A DNA stretch of 64,000 nt from Adhaeribacter soli. GTDB lineage: Bacteria > Bacteroidota > Bacteroidia > Cytophagales > Hymenobacteraceae. The stretch covers positions 1 to 64,000 of the forward strand of contig NZ_VTWT01000010.1 of NCBI RefSeq assembly GCF_008727925.1, written 5' to 3'. Under the pieces are notes generated by a model. The model was not told where the DNA came from, did not search any database, and saw only the letters and a list, made by a program, of their open reading frames with translations. Position numbers and translations under genes: made by a program. Below are positions 26,084 through 35,444 of the stretch, piece after piece. Positions within the stretch are counted from its first letter, which is position 1; every line of letters starts with the position of its first letter.

Positions 26084-26599
26084 TTAGTTTACCCGCTGCA
26101 TTTTAAATTCTTCGGATCTTAATTTCCCTTTTATCTCACCTTCTATTCGGGCTGTTAATTGATTGCTGCCGGTTTGGTGGTAGATGATGCGTTGCGGGAA
26201 ATCGTGGGTTTTATTTTCAAAAACGAAGGTCTGGTCTTTCCCGGAGATCAGTTTGAACCGCACCGGTTTTCCGTCGTTCTGGTCTGCAATTACGGGCACG
26301 TAATAAACTTCGCCTTCCTGTATTTCCAGGGAAATGACTTCGGAGAAAATAGTATCGTGCTGGTCCACCAGATAGCTTTTTCCGGTCATTTGGCTAGCGT
26401 TTTTTACCTGCCAGGTTTCTGTTAAAAGACCGGCTTCCGATTGCTGCTGCCACGTTCCGGTCAGCCAGTGCAACTGCTTCAGTTGCGCTTCAGCCTTCTT
26501 TGCGCCGGTATTACAACTTAGCAGAAGCGGCAGAAACAGGAGCACCCAGAAGTAAAATCCAAAGGTTCTAAATCCAAAAGGCAGGCGGTTTTTCAGCAT
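26084..26599 (-). CDS. Lipoprotein, DUF6265-like
   Basis: A 171-residue predicted lipoprotein. The N-terminal membrane segment ends LLFLPLLLSCNTG, a lipobox with Cys near residue 29. LKQLHWLTGTWQQQ and ETWQVKNASQMTGKSYL, then FENKTHDFPQRIIYHQ, follow the pattern of a Bacteroidota family (DUF6265 or relatives) with a lipocalin-like barrel fold. I use ATG 26599; the longer alternative at 26680 would run into the preceding gene and lacks a signal peptide at its start. It is the third gene of an apparent operon with a histidine kinase and a large barrel protein, 13 bases after the latter. Role unknown; an envelope function fits the context. Confidence 0.8.
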   Translation of the reverse strand: MLKNRLPFGFRTFGFYFWVLLFLPLLLSCNTGAKKAEAQLKQLHWLTGTWQQQSEAGLLTETWQVKNASQMTGKSYLVDQHDTIFSEVISLEIQEGEVYYVPVIADQNDGKPVRFKLISGKDQTFVFENKTHDFPQRIIYHQTGSNQLTARIEGEIKGKLRSEEFKMQRVN

Positions 26600-26612
26600 A
26601 ATTTCATAGCGT

Positions 26613-29600
26613 TTAGAACAGTACCGAAACCTGTGCCCGGCCGGTGTGAATGGCACGGATGGCGTCGGGTTTGCGGCCATCGTAGATCAGGGAAATGTTC
26701 AGGCCGTTGCTTAAGCGCTGCTGCACCGAAACATTCCATGTGGCATTATTTCCCGGCCGCAAGGTATTTAAAATTTCGTAACCTACTGCCGAGTTTTCAT
26801 CGCCGGTAAACCCGATGCGGATGTACTTGATGGCTGCCGTAACGGTGCGTTTGCTTACCTGGCTCAGGCGCGTATCCAAGCCCAGTTCATGAAAAACGGC
26901 TTCTTCCTGCGGCTGTTCTTCTTCGCCCGGCAAAGCTTCCGGCTTAATCATATTCTGCTTTTTCGAGTAAGAATAATTTACGGTAAAACGGAGGTTCGTA
27001 TTGGGCTGATAAGCAACTTCCGGCGTAGCCGTGTAGCCTTCTATCCGGAAATTCCTGGAGGTTAAATAACTGGAGCTGCTTTCGCGAACGCCGCGCTCCA
27101 GGTTCAGTTTCGAAGCAAAAAGCTCGTTTAAATTATAGCGCGATATTACGGTTTGCGTGTTCTGGTTGCGGGTATCGGTACCGTTGCTAAGCAATACCTT
27201 CTGCTGGGCCTGCTGCATGGTGCCTTCCATCCCGAACTTCGGATTGCTGCGGTTGTAGTAAAGCGTGTTCCGGAGCGATTTGGAAAGCGAGATCAGGAAC
27301 AGGTCTTCAATATCCTGGCTGAAGGGATTCAGGCGGTTCATCAGGTCTTTGTCGGTGGTCTTTTTATCGATGCTGATATAAGTAAGCGAATTGAAGCGGG
27401 AAGCAAAATCGCGCCAGCCCTTCTGCCCTTCCCAGTTCCGGGGCATGGAGCCGCTCAGACGGTAAGTAAACGTATTGGTAAAAGCAGTAATATATTCGTC
27501 GGAAGGCAGGAACACTTTGATGTGCGTGCGCTTGTCGATGGCCGGCGTCTGCGCTTCGAAATAATCGTTCAGGTTTTTCGGGTTCCCGCCTTCGCGGAGG
27601 TAGTGCGTACCCTGGCCGTGCACGGTTTCCACGAAAATATATTCCCGCTTCTGTTCCCGCCCGGTAGCCACCGTATAACTCACTTCCGAGCGCAAATGCC
27701 GGTCCAGGAAATCGCCGTTCCAGTCGGTTCTGGCCAGAATGGTGTTTTCGTGAATGGTATCGTTGGAAGTGATCTCGCGGTAGGTAAGCAGCAAGTTCAG
27801 GTCGTTGTTCTGCCCGATTCGCGTATTGAGAGAAGCGTTGTAAGTGTTGGAAAGGTCGCGCGGAAGCAGCTCGCCTTCCCGCGGCTGGTAATCGTCGCGG
27901 CGGGTGTAATCGAGGCGGTAGCGCACATTGGCGCTATCGGAATTCTGCACAAAAAATACGTGCTCGTCGTAAAAGTTGGCCGAACCGATTACCGAATCCG
28001 GCCGCGTAGGTAGGGTAAGTTTGTTTTTGTCGAAGCGGTACACGTAGCCCGGCACGATTTTGCCCCAGTTATATTTGGCTCCCAGATCGCCCCGCACCCA
28101 ATCGGACTGGGCATTGGCAACGGTATTGTTCAGCAGGAAAAAAGTACCTTTCAGCTCCAGTTTCCCGAACTCCTGCGCCGCATCGAGCCAATGCTGCAGG
28201 CCGTTTACTTCTCCCTGGCGGTAGCGCTTGCTGATGCGGTAGTTGACTAAATTCTTTTCGTTCCGGAACAAACCGGCCGAAAAATTCAGAATGTTGTCGT
28301 TCACTTTCTTTGCGTTTGCCGGCAAGCTCCAGTCGCGTTCAAACTCGATGTCGCGGTAACGGTCTATGGGCTCAAAGGTATCGTCGGTGTATTCGTAATT
28401 CAGCGTGCTCCGCAATTTGTAGTTCCGGATCCCGGCCAGTTCTTTATCGAGCACTTCGTAACCTACTTTCATGGCGCGCCCTTTATCATCTTCGGCATCT
28501 ACCCTGGAAAAGCGGTTCAGGTCGAATTCCGATAAAGCGGTTTCGGCGTAAAGGGTGGCTTCCCTGGTTACCTGGTAGCTGGCGCCGGCCGTCATCATCT
28601 GCTTTTTAATAGGCAAGGGCAACTGGCGCACCGGCAAATACCGCCCCTGCCCTGTTCCCACAAATTCATACACCCGCCCGTTTATGGAAGTCGCTTTCTG
28701 CACGTAATCGCCGTTGCCCTGCCCCACATCCGAAAACCGTACCGTAAAAAATGCTTCGTTCGGGTTCTGCGATTCCTTGAAGTACACGATCTGCATGCCG
28801 TTAATAACTGTATCGCGCTTGTCGTATAAAATCTGCTTCGGATCAAACGCTACGGAATCGGCCCCGGAAATCACTGCTTTGGAAACGTCATCCCCGATCT
28901 GGGCCAGCAGTTTTTTCTGGTCGTTTTTCAGGTCGATCTGGTTCGGGTTATTCGGGTTATCGGCTTCGTTGTAGTAATTCACCTGAAGCTTGAGTTTGTT
29001 CAGGGTCTGGTAATGGCTTAAATGCGTAACGCTCCGGCTGTAATTCTGGTCCGAATATTCGAAATCGATGCGGATGCGGGTGTTTCGCGTGATCAGGTTT
29101 TTGGGCATGAACGTTACTTCCGCCTGGTTGTAATCGATGGTATAATCGTAATCGAAACCACGCTGCAGCAACCTGCCGTCTAGGTACACCCGCTCCGAAT
29201 TGGCCAGTACAATAATGAATTTATCGCCGTTTACGCCATTGAGCCGGTAAGGTCCCTGCACGCTTTCGATGGGCGTAATGTTCTGGGAAGCAAATTTCCC
29301 TTTGGCCACGGCGGCAGCAACCGAAGTGGCCGAGCCGCGATTTTCCTTCGGCTCCGAAAAGACTTCCAGCGCCCCGCCCTGCACATTTTTATAGAACCGG
29401 AGGAAATTGGAAGGCTTGTTCCGGAGTACTACGTCGCCGCCCGTCAGCGTCCAGCGCCGGTGTTGCAGCGTAATAAAAACCCGGTCGAATTCCTGTAACT
29501 GCTGCGTATTGCCTTCCGGCTGAAACGGAATATTCTGATCGGTTACCGAAGCAATAATATTAATGTCTTCCGAAAGTTTTCCTTCCAGTTGCAGGTTCAA

Positions 29601-30059
29601 AGCCGAATTCACGAATACGTTCTGGGTATTGCCGAAGGAAAGCCCGCGGGTGTAGCTGCCGCTTTTGTTCAGACCCGGTGTGCGGAACAATTCTTCCCGT
29701 ACCGAAAAATCCTCGAAAGCATAGGCCCGCTCAAACGAAATCGAATCCATGCGGAGCAGGTCGCGCTTGTAGTAAGGTTTTCCCAGGTTTAAAGGCAGCA
29801 CGCGGTAGCAAACCAGAATAGAATCCGGCCAGAGCACATTTACAAAGGAAAACTCGTTGGTGGTGGGGTTGTAATTGTATTTGAGTTCCTCCTGGGCATT
29901 GTTGAAGAACTGCACCGATCCGGGTAAAAGGGTAAGCGAATCGAGCTTAAAACGCTGTTCGGTTACCTTCACCCATTTGCAGCGCTTGCTGGAGATCTGG
30001 GCAAACGCGAACTGGCTTAGCAGGATAAGAAAAAAAAACAGGCCAAGCCGCTTCTGCAT
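26613..30059 (-). CDS. Large outer-membrane beta-barrel protein of unknown function
   Basis: A 1148-residue protein with a signal peptide (residues 1-20, ending FAFAQ). The first 300 residues form a soluble region (FVNVLWPDSILVCYRVLP; GSYTRGLSFGNTQNVFVNSALNLQLEG; FDRVFITLQHRRWTLTGGDVV). From about 450 onwards alternating polar/aromatic strands run to the C-terminus, which ends AQVSVLF; a terminal Phe is the usual insertion signal of outer-membrane barrels. There is no TonB box or plug domain, so it is not a typical SusC-like receptor. It begins two bases after the kinase gene upstream and is followed by a lipoprotein gene. I do not recognise a characterised homologue. Confidence 0.82.
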   Translation of the reverse strand: MQKRLGLFFFLILLSQFAFAQISSKRCKWVKVTEQRFKLDSLTLLPGSVQFFNNAQEELKYNYNPTTNEFSFVNVLWPDSILVCYRVLPLNLGKPYYKRDLLRMDSISFERAYAFEDFSVREELFRTPGLNKSGSYTRGLSFGNTQNVFVNSALNLQLEGKLSEDINIIASVTDQNIPFQPEGNTQQLQEFDRVFITLQHRRWTLTGGDVVLRNKPSNFLRFYKNVQGGALEVFSEPKENRGSATSVAAAVAKGKFASQNITPIESVQGPYRLNGVNGDKFIIVLANSERVYLDGRLLQRGFDYDYTIDYNQAEVTFMPKNLITRNTRIRIDFEYSDQNYSRSVTHLSHYQTLNKLKLQVNYYNEADNPNNPNQIDLKNDQKKLLAQIGDDVSKAVISGADSVAFDPKQILYDKRDTVINGMQIVYFKESQNPNEAFFTVRFSDVGQGNGDYVQKATSINGRVYEFVGTGQGRYLPVRQLPLPIKKQMMTAGASYQVTREATLYAETALSEFDLNRFSRVDAEDDKGRAMKVGYEVLDKELAGIRNYKLRSTLNYEYTDDTFEPIDRYRDIEFERDWSLPANAKKVNDNILNFSAGLFRNEKNLVNYRISKRYRQGEVNGLQHWLDAAQEFGKLELKGTFFLLNNTVANAQSDWVRGDLGAKYNWGKIVPGYVYRFDKNKLTLPTRPDSVIGSANFYDEHVFFVQNSDSANVRYRLDYTRRDDYQPREGELLPRDLSNTYNASLNTRIGQNNDLNLLLTYREITSNDTIHENTILARTDWNGDFLDRHLRSEVSYTVATGREQKREYIFVETVHGQGTHYLREGGNPKNLNDYFEAQTPAIDKRTHIKVFLPSDEYITAFTNTFTYRLSGSMPRNWEGQKGWRDFASRFNSLTYISIDKKTTDKDLMNRLNPFSQDIEDLFLISLSKSLRNTLYYNRSNPKFGMEGTMQQAQQKVLLSNGTDTRNQNTQTVISRYNLNELFASKLNLERGVRESSSSYLTSRNFRIEGYTATPEVAYQPNTNLRFTVNYSYSKKQNMIKPEALPGEEEQPQEEAVFHELGLDTRLSQVSKRTVTAAIKYIRIGFTGDENSAVGYEILNTLRPGNNATWNVSVQQRLSNGLNISLIYDGRKPDAIRAIHTGRAQVSVLF

Positions 30060-30061
30060 AG

Positions 30062-33000
30062 TTACGCCAGAGGTAATTCGATGTAAAATGTAGTGCCTTC
30101 GTTTTCCACGGTTTCGAACCAGATCCGGCCGCCGGCGCTTTCAATGCCTTTTTTCGCCACCGCCAAACCAATACCCGAACCGGTGTATTTGGTACTGAAG
30201 TTCGGAATAAACACTTTCTCGCGCACTTCTTCCGGAATTCCCGTACCGTTATCCTGAATGCTGATCAGCGCTTTATTATCCGCAAGCTTCCGTAGGCCTA
30301 CCTGAATAAACGGTTCACGCCCTGTTGGTATTGCCTGCAACGCATTCAGAAATAAATTATTAAACGTGCGGGTCATCAGGTTTTCGTCGGCCATTACTTC
30401 CAGCGGCTCTTCCGGCATGGTTACTTCGAAACGGGCCGTAGCGGGGTCAAAGTTCAAATCTACGCTCCGCTTCAGTACGGTTCCCAGATCAATGCGTTCC
30501 GACTTCAGATCCGGCATCGCCGTAAAGGAAGAAAACGAAGTGGCAATGTCGCTCAGGATGTCGATGTTCGTAATAAGCGTCTGGGAAATCTTGCTGATGA
30601 GGGCTTCCACGTTGTCGCGTTTTTCGGCAATGGCTTTCTGCAAATACTGAAGCGAAAGCTTCATCGGGGTAAGCGGGTTCTTGATCTCGTGGGCTACCTG
30701 CCGGGCCATTTCGCGCCAGGCCGCTTCCTTTTCCTTCAGTGCCAGTTCGTTCCGGCTTTCTTCCAGTTTCGAGATCATCTGGTTATATTCCTTCACCAAC
30801 AGGCCAATTTCATCGTTCGAAGTATAGGTGATCCGCTCGTTCTGCCCGGTAAGCGTGGTCTGTTTCAGTTTCTCCGTGATCAGGTTCAGCGGCACGGTAA
30901 GCACGCGCGCGGCCAGGTACGTAAGCACCATAAACCCGATGAACATGATGGTAAAAATGTTCAGAATGGTAGTGGTAAGCTCGATGAGTTTCAGGTTCAG
31001 TTCTTTTTCCGAATCGAAGAACGGCAGCCCGATAAAGCCCAGCAAATCCCGATTCCCTTCGGCGTACAAAGGCAGATACAAGGAACTGAAATTCAGCAAA
31101 CCGGCTTTTTCGCCCAAGAGGACATTCTTTTTCTTGTTCTCTACAATGGCCGCATACGCCTGCGGATTAATAAGTTTGGAAAGCAGGCCGGCCTCAAAAA
31201 TAAGCGGCTGGCTCGAAGCCTGCAGTTTGCCGGTGGCATCGTAGAAATTAATATCCGCCTCGGAAAGGTTGGAGAAATCCGTCAGTACTTTTTCCAGCCT
31301 GGTTTTACTGGCCAGCAGGGTACCGTTTTTCAAGGCTGCCGCCAGGTTATCCTGGATCAGCTGCCCCCGTTTTTCATACGTATCCGTCAGGTCGCTTTTA
31401 TAAGAAGCCGTTACCAGACTGCCGATGGAAACGCTTATCAGCAGCAAAGGCAGCATAATACCCAGCGTGAGAAAGATCTGGATCTTGGTGCTGAAATTGG
31501 TACGGAAACGGGTTAAAAACTCGCCGCGTGCCAGGGAATAACTACCCATTCCCGCCAGAAAAACGAGCAAATGCAGCAAAAACAGAAACGAAAAATTCGA
31601 CCAGATATCGCGTAATAAATACCGGGTAGTGGATATCACCAGCGTAGTATCTTCGGAAAGTTTTATGGCCAGGTGGTCGCGGTTTTTGCCGGTGCGGCCG
31701 CTGGTAAAGATCCTTTCCGATTCCAGCCATTGCGGATCGAAGCGGAAGCCGTAATCGTAATCGCCTTCGCTCGAAACCAGTTCCCCGTTCCGGTAAATGG
31801 CGTAACTTAACGATTTTGACTGCAACGGCTGCACGTATTTTTCGTCTACCAGTAATTCCGGGATCACGCTGCGCGGCGTGAGTTTTTTGGGAGAAAGCTC
31901 CAGCACAATGGTAGCTTTCCCGTGCGCGGAAACCGGCACCGGAATGATCTTCAGGTATTTCTGGGTGCTTAAAGGGTCTTTCGATCTCAGCAGGAACAGA
32001 TCCGGATAAGCTGTTTTAAGGCTCTGGGTACGGACCATGCGCTGCAAAACTGCCAGGCTGTGCATGGAATCAGGTTGGTTTTGCTGGTGGCCCGTTACGT
32101 CGAAAACTCTTACATCCGTTTCGTATTTTTCAAAATCGCCCCGCAAGTAATACCGCCGGATCTTCTGTTCGATAAAATCGATATCAGGTACCGCGCCTTT
32201 CAGCTTCTTCCGGAACAGCGGATCGGCCGCAATAGCCTTCGATGCATTTTCCAGCAGGTACTCCGTCATTACATCGGTTTCCTGGCCTAACGATTTAGCA
32301 AACTGGCGCTTATGTATCTGCAGCTGGTTATGGTAATTCTGATAAAGCGCCATGCTGCCGGTCCAGGAACTAAGGGCAATAAAAATAACGATGTAGAAAT
32401 AATTGCGGTGCGGCAAACCCGCCGTAACTTCCCACGATTGCCACACCAGCACAAGGGCCGTAAGCGCAAAAGCCGCGAAAACCAGAAATGCTACTTCGTG
32501 CTCCAGAAAGTTTACAAAAATAAAAATCAGCCCAAGCGAAATTAAAATAGCAAGGCTTTGCCGGAACAGGAACTCCGGCAAGGCAAAGAACAGCAGCAAC
32601 AGTACATAGGTGAAAGCCATAAAAGCTCCCGTATGGACCAGCACGGCCGTTAACAGCGCTATTTTATATTTATCGAATTGCAGGCTTTGGGTAATATCCA
32701 GCACCAGCGAGGAATTGGTATAAACGCTGGAATAAAAATGGTACAGCAGATAAAGCAAAAAGTAGAAAACCGCCAGCAAACCCAGCTTCAGCCCTACCGA
32801 TACTTTGGGATCGAAGTTGAATTGCCCCAGGGCAGCCACTTTTTTCCGGCATAACCATACCATCTCCAGCCCGATAACCAGCAGCAGCACCGCATTTATC
32901 AAAAGATCGCCGAGCGAAGGAGACCAGAAGGAAGCCGCATATTGCCGCGGATCGAACAAGCCTACCCGCAAAAGCGAAGAAGGCAGGTTCAGGTAAAGCA

Positions 33001-33751
33001 GCAGGAACCGGATGGCTACCAGCCCGAAAAGGAAAACAAGTACGCCCCTTGTCCGGAAACCACCTTGAAAAAGGCCGAGCCTGATCTGGTAAATCCAGGC
33101 AATAAAAAACAAGACCGCCAGGCCAACAAAAGCAACCGCCAGCAAATTATAATCCGATCCGGCCAGGCTTTCTTTATCGAACCGAATAGAAAAGAGGTAA
33201 TTTCCCCGCTCAGAATAAACTTCCGGAAGTCCGGCGCTCAGGTCGGCTACCAGGGTTCCTTTAATATTGCTGAAAACCGCCGGGTTAAGCCCCGATACCA
33301 GGTACCGGTTCCGGATACCGTAGTTAACTTCCAGCGGCACGCAAACCAGCACCAGAAAATCGGGCTCTACGGCGTGCTTTACCACCAGGTACTTTCCGGA
33401 TTTATTTTCAACCACCTGTTCTGATTTCAAATCGTGGATGCTCTCGAAGTCGGAAAGTGTGGTATTATCGGACCAGAAAATAAGTTCGTCGTTCTCGAAA
33501 ATGAAAGCCGGAAACTGGTTTACCTGCAACAAGCTCTGAAAATCGTGGTTGCCGGCAAGCAGTTCGCCTTCCAGGTGCAGGCCCTGCCGGTTAGCCTGTC
33601 CCAGAACAGTATCGATCCGGGTTTCTAAGGTGGCAATGCTTTTGGCCTGGTCGGTAGCTTGTTCACCGGAACGGCGGCTGAAAATCCAGCCCAGCACCAG
33701 GCAGAAAAGGGCAACTAAAAGAAATAAAAAAGGGCGGTGCCGGAATTTCAA
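30062..33751 (-). CDS. Polytopic sensor histidine kinase, NtrY-like core
   Basis: A very large (1229-residue) membrane kinase. Layout: one helix (about 8-25); an extracytoplasmic domain; a cluster of roughly eight helices (200-470); a second extracytoplasmic domain (475-715); helices near 722-740 and 762-785; a third sensor domain (785-945); a helix near 950; a HAMP domain; then HisKA with VAHEIKNPLTPMKLSLQYL (phospho-acceptor His near 1020) and HATPase with NNLFLNALQAIP, DNGTGIP and GSGIGLAVAKKGIE. NPLTP and the spacing resemble NtrY-type kinases. The start is TTG at 33751; a stop lies upstream in frame with no ATG between. No response-regulator gene is adjacent. It heads an operon with a barrel protein and a lipoprotein. 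Confidence 0.9.
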   Translation of the reverse strand: MKFRHRPFLFLLVALFCLVLGWIFSRRSGEQATDQAKSIATLETRIDTVLGQANRQGLHLEGELLAGNHDFQSLLQVNQFPAFIFENDELIFWSDNTTLSDFESIHDLKSEQVVENKSGKYLVVKHAVEPDFLVLVCVPLEVNYGIRNRYLVSGLNPAVFSNIKGTLVADLSAGLPEVYSERGNYLFSIRFDKESLAGSDYNLLAVAFVGLAVLFFIAWIYQIRLGLFQGGFRTRGVLVFLFGLVAIRFLLLYLNLPSSLLRVGLFDPRQYAASFWSPSLGDLLINAVLLLVIGLEMVWLCRKKVAALGQFNFDPKVSVGLKLGLLAVFYFLLYLLYHFYSSVYTNSSLVLDITQSLQFDKYKIALLTAVLVHTGAFMAFTYVLLLLFFALPEFLFRQSLAILISLGLIFIFVNFLEHEVAFLVFAAFALTALVLVWQSWEVTAGLPHRNYFYIVIFIALSSWTGSMALYQNYHNQLQIHKRQFAKSLGQETDVMTEYLLENASKAIAADPLFRKKLKGAVPDIDFIEQKIRRYYLRGDFEKYETDVRVFDVTGHQQNQPDSMHSLAVLQRMVRTQSLKTAYPDLFLLRSKDPLSTQKYLKIIPVPVSAHGKATIVLELSPKKLTPRSVIPELLVDEKYVQPLQSKSLSYAIYRNGELVSSEGDYDYGFRFDPQWLESERIFTSGRTGKNRDHLAIKLSEDTTLVISTTRYLLRDIWSNFSFLFLLHLLVFLAGMGSYSLARGEFLTRFRTNFSTKIQIFLTLGIMLPLLLISVSIGSLVTASYKSDLTDTYEKRGQLIQDNLAAALKNGTLLASKTRLEKVLTDFSNLSEADINFYDATGKLQASSQPLIFEAGLLSKLINPQAYAAIVENKKKNVLLGEKAGLLNFSSLYLPLYAEGNRDLLGFIGLPFFDSEKELNLKLIELTTTILNIFTIMFIGFMVLTYLAARVLTVPLNLITEKLKQTTLTGQNERITYTSNDEIGLLVKEYNQMISKLEESRNELALKEKEAAWREMARQVAHEIKNPLTPMKLSLQYLQKAIAEKRDNVEALISKISQTLITNIDILSDIATSFSSFTAMPDLKSERIDLGTVLKRSVDLNFDPATARFEVTMPEEPLEVMADENLMTRTFNNLFLNALQAIPTGREPFIQVGLRKLADNKALISIQDNGTGIPEEVREKVFIPNFSTKYTGSGIGLAVAKKGIESAGGRIWFETVENEGTTFYIELPLA

Positions 33752-33889
33752 AGTGAAAAGTAGTTTTTTCTCAAATTAAACACAAAAACCATGCAAAACC
33801 AGCTGCCAATGAGATTTAATTAAGGTACTCATCAACAGCATAGTTGCTAAATGGTCCCGCATCCTTAAGTACCAGGCAAAAGGAACGGG

Positions 33890-33929
33890 CTAAAAAAAAG
33901 GTCTGCCCGTAAATAACAGGCAGACCTTA
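33890..33929 (-). terminator. Intrinsic terminator of the ctaB-to-small-protein unit
   Basis: Stem AAGGTCTGCC (33898-33907) pairs with GGCAGACCTT (33919-33928), with an eight-base A-run (33892-33899) giving a U-tract on the minus strand. It lies 22 bases past the stop of the small membrane protein. Confidence 0.9.
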
Positions 33930-33950
33930 AGTATAAACGTGATTAAGCTA

Positions 33951-34214
33951 CTACTGAATACCAGTTTGGTTTTTCCGGAAACCGGTATACCACACAAGGC
34001 TAACCACACCAATTAAAGCAAATGGAAAAGCCAGCAGGTAAAGAATTCCGGTATTCAAACCAGAACCAACCATTTTTGCCTCGTCTTTATCTTTATGTTC
34101 ACCTACCTGGGCACGGCACATTACACAACCCTGCGCGTTGGCATCTACCGTTACAAAGCTGAAGGCGGCAATTAAAAGCAGGCTGCAAAGAATATGCTGA
34201 ACAATCTTTTTCAT
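33951..34214 (-). CDS. Small CxxC membrane protein next to oxidase genes
   Basis: An 87-residue protein with an N-terminal signal (residues 8-25, ending NANAQ) and one membrane helix near 57-76. Directly after the predicted cleavage site is GCVMCRAQVGEH, a C-x2-C-R motif facing the periplasm, followed by a charged segment and LNTGILYLLAFPFALIGVVS. A C-x2-C pair at this place could bind copper or heme, or act as a thiol pair in Cu-A assembly. It is the last gene of the ctaB-cox3-cox3-cox4-sco-DUF420 unit, 30 bases after the DUF420 gene. I recognise no named family. A role in oxidase assembly is inference from position. Confidence 0.75.
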   Translation of the reverse strand: MKKIVQHILCSLLLIAAFSFVTVDANAQGCVMCRAQVGEHKDKDEAKMVGSGLNTGILYLLAFPFALIGVVSLVWYTGFRKNQTGIQ

Positions 34215-34244
34215 AATTAAACAACTTAACAGTCCTTCACGAAC

Positions 34245-34781
34245 TCAATTAAAATTATAATACGGCGAAATCATCAGGTACACCAGTACCCCGCTAACGG
34301 CTACATAAAGCCACACCGGAAACGTCCACCGCGAAATACGGGTATGCCTGCGGAACTGGCCGGTAATGGCAAAGTATACGGTTAGCAAAACTAATGGAAC
34401 AATTACCGCCGCCAGAATAATATGGGTGATCAGGATAAAGAAGTAGAAATACCGGATCAAACCTTCCCCGCCGTAAGAAGTCGATTTCCCGAAGTAATGG
34501 TACGTAACGTACGAGATCAGGAAAAGGGCAGAAAGAGTGAAGGCAGAAAGCATGGCACCGCGGTGGGCGACCTGCCGGCCGGTTTTTATAAAGTAGTAAC
34601 CCAATACCAGGGCAAGGGCCGTACAGGAATTCAGAATGGCGTGCAGGGTCGGTAAAAAGGAAACATCTACCGGAGCAGGATCGCCGCTTTTCGGCATGTA
34701 GAATAAATAGGCAACTACAACCGGAATGGCAACGGAAAGAATGGCAATAAGCGCCAGGTAACGGGAATCTTTATTTTTCAT
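34245..34781 (-). CDS. DUF420 membrane protein, oxidase assembly candidate
   Basis: A 178-residue integral membrane protein with about five helices and conserved His (LHAILNS near residue 45, YHYFGKS near 98, ITHIILA near 118, RHTRISRW near 148). This is the pattern of DUF420, whose characterised member CtaM in Bacillus and Staphylococcus is needed for heme-copper oxidase maturation. The start ATG 34781 overlaps the end of sco by 11 bases, implying translational coupling. An upstream in-frame start (34796) would overlap more. The placement straight after sco supports a role in assembling the CoxABCD oxidase. Confidence 0.87.
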   Translation of the reverse strand: MKNKDSRYLALIAILSVAIPVVVAYLFYMPKSGDPAPVDVSFLPTLHAILNSCTALALVLGYYFIKTGRQVAHRGAMLSAFTLSALFLISYVTYHYFGKSTSYGGEGLIRYFYFFILITHIILAAVIVPLVLLTVYFAITGQFRRHTRISRWTFPVWLYVAVSGVLVYLMISPYYNFN

Positions 34782-35442
34782 TTTGTTTGTAACCATACTG
34801 CAAAATCTCGATCTCGGTCAGCAGGCGGTCAACATCTTTCTGGCTGGTTCCATCATAGATCCCGCGCACATGCTTTTCCCGGTCTACCAGGATAAACTTT
34901 TCGCTGTGCACAAAATCTACCGTGCCATCGGCGCTTTCCTGCACCGGCAGCAAATACCCATGCTGGGCCAGCTCATAAATTTCTTTTTTAGCTCCGGTCA
35001 GAAAGATCCACTGCTTCGGATCGGCATTATACCGATCGGCATATTGCTGCAGTACCTGCACCGAATCGCGCGTGGGATCAACTGAATAAGATACAATTTT
35101 AACAGAAGGGTCCTGGCGGAATTTCTCCTGAACCCGGGTCATCTGTGAACTCATTTGCTTACAGATGCCCTGGCAGGAGGTAAAGATGAAATTTGCGACG
35201 TAAACAGTATTGTCGAGATCGCGTTGGGTAACTGTTTTCCCTTCCTGGGAAATCAAACTGAAATCAGGCACTTTCCGGAAAACCGTATCGCCATCCTGCA
35301 TTACTACTTCGTAGGTATCGTCCAGTTCAGGATAGTAATACCGTAAGTTGTAATGGTTGGTGCCGAAGCCTTTCAGAAATAAAAATACCAAGGCAGGCAC
35401 TATTAAAAGTATCCCCAGTAAAAGTACCTTTTTCGGATTCAT
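34771..35442 (-). CDS. SCO1/SenC copper chaperone
   Basis: A 223-residue membrane-anchored thioredoxin-like protein that delivers copper to the Cu-A site of oxidase subunit II. An N-terminal helix (7-25) tethers it. The copper-binding pair is in FTSCQGICKQMS (C-x3-C, near residue 88-92) and the third ligand is His in VDFVHSEKFILVD near 180. The catalytic-fold stretch VKIVSYSVDPTRDSVQVL also matches the family. It lies two bases after the subunit IV gene and overlaps the DUF420 gene, so it is embedded in the oxidase operon. Confidence 0.93.
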   Translation of the reverse strand: MNPKKVLLLGILLIVPALVFLFLKGFGTNHYNLRYYYPELDDTYEVVMQDGDTVFRKVPDFSLISQEGKTVTQRDLDNTVYVANFIFTSCQGICKQMSSQMTRVQEKFRQDPSVKIVSYSVDPTRDSVQVLQQYADRYNADPKQWIFLTGAKKEIYELAQHGYLLPVQESADGTVDFVHSEKFILVDREKHVRGIYDGTSQKDVDRLLTEIEILQYGYKQNEK

Positions 35443-35444
35443 TA

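Noticed and set aside
27153-28013. A 286-codon open frame on the plus strand
   Set aside because: It is antisense to the barrel protein gene, rich in Val/Arg/Gly/His as shadows of beta-strand coding sequence are, and has no signal or domain.
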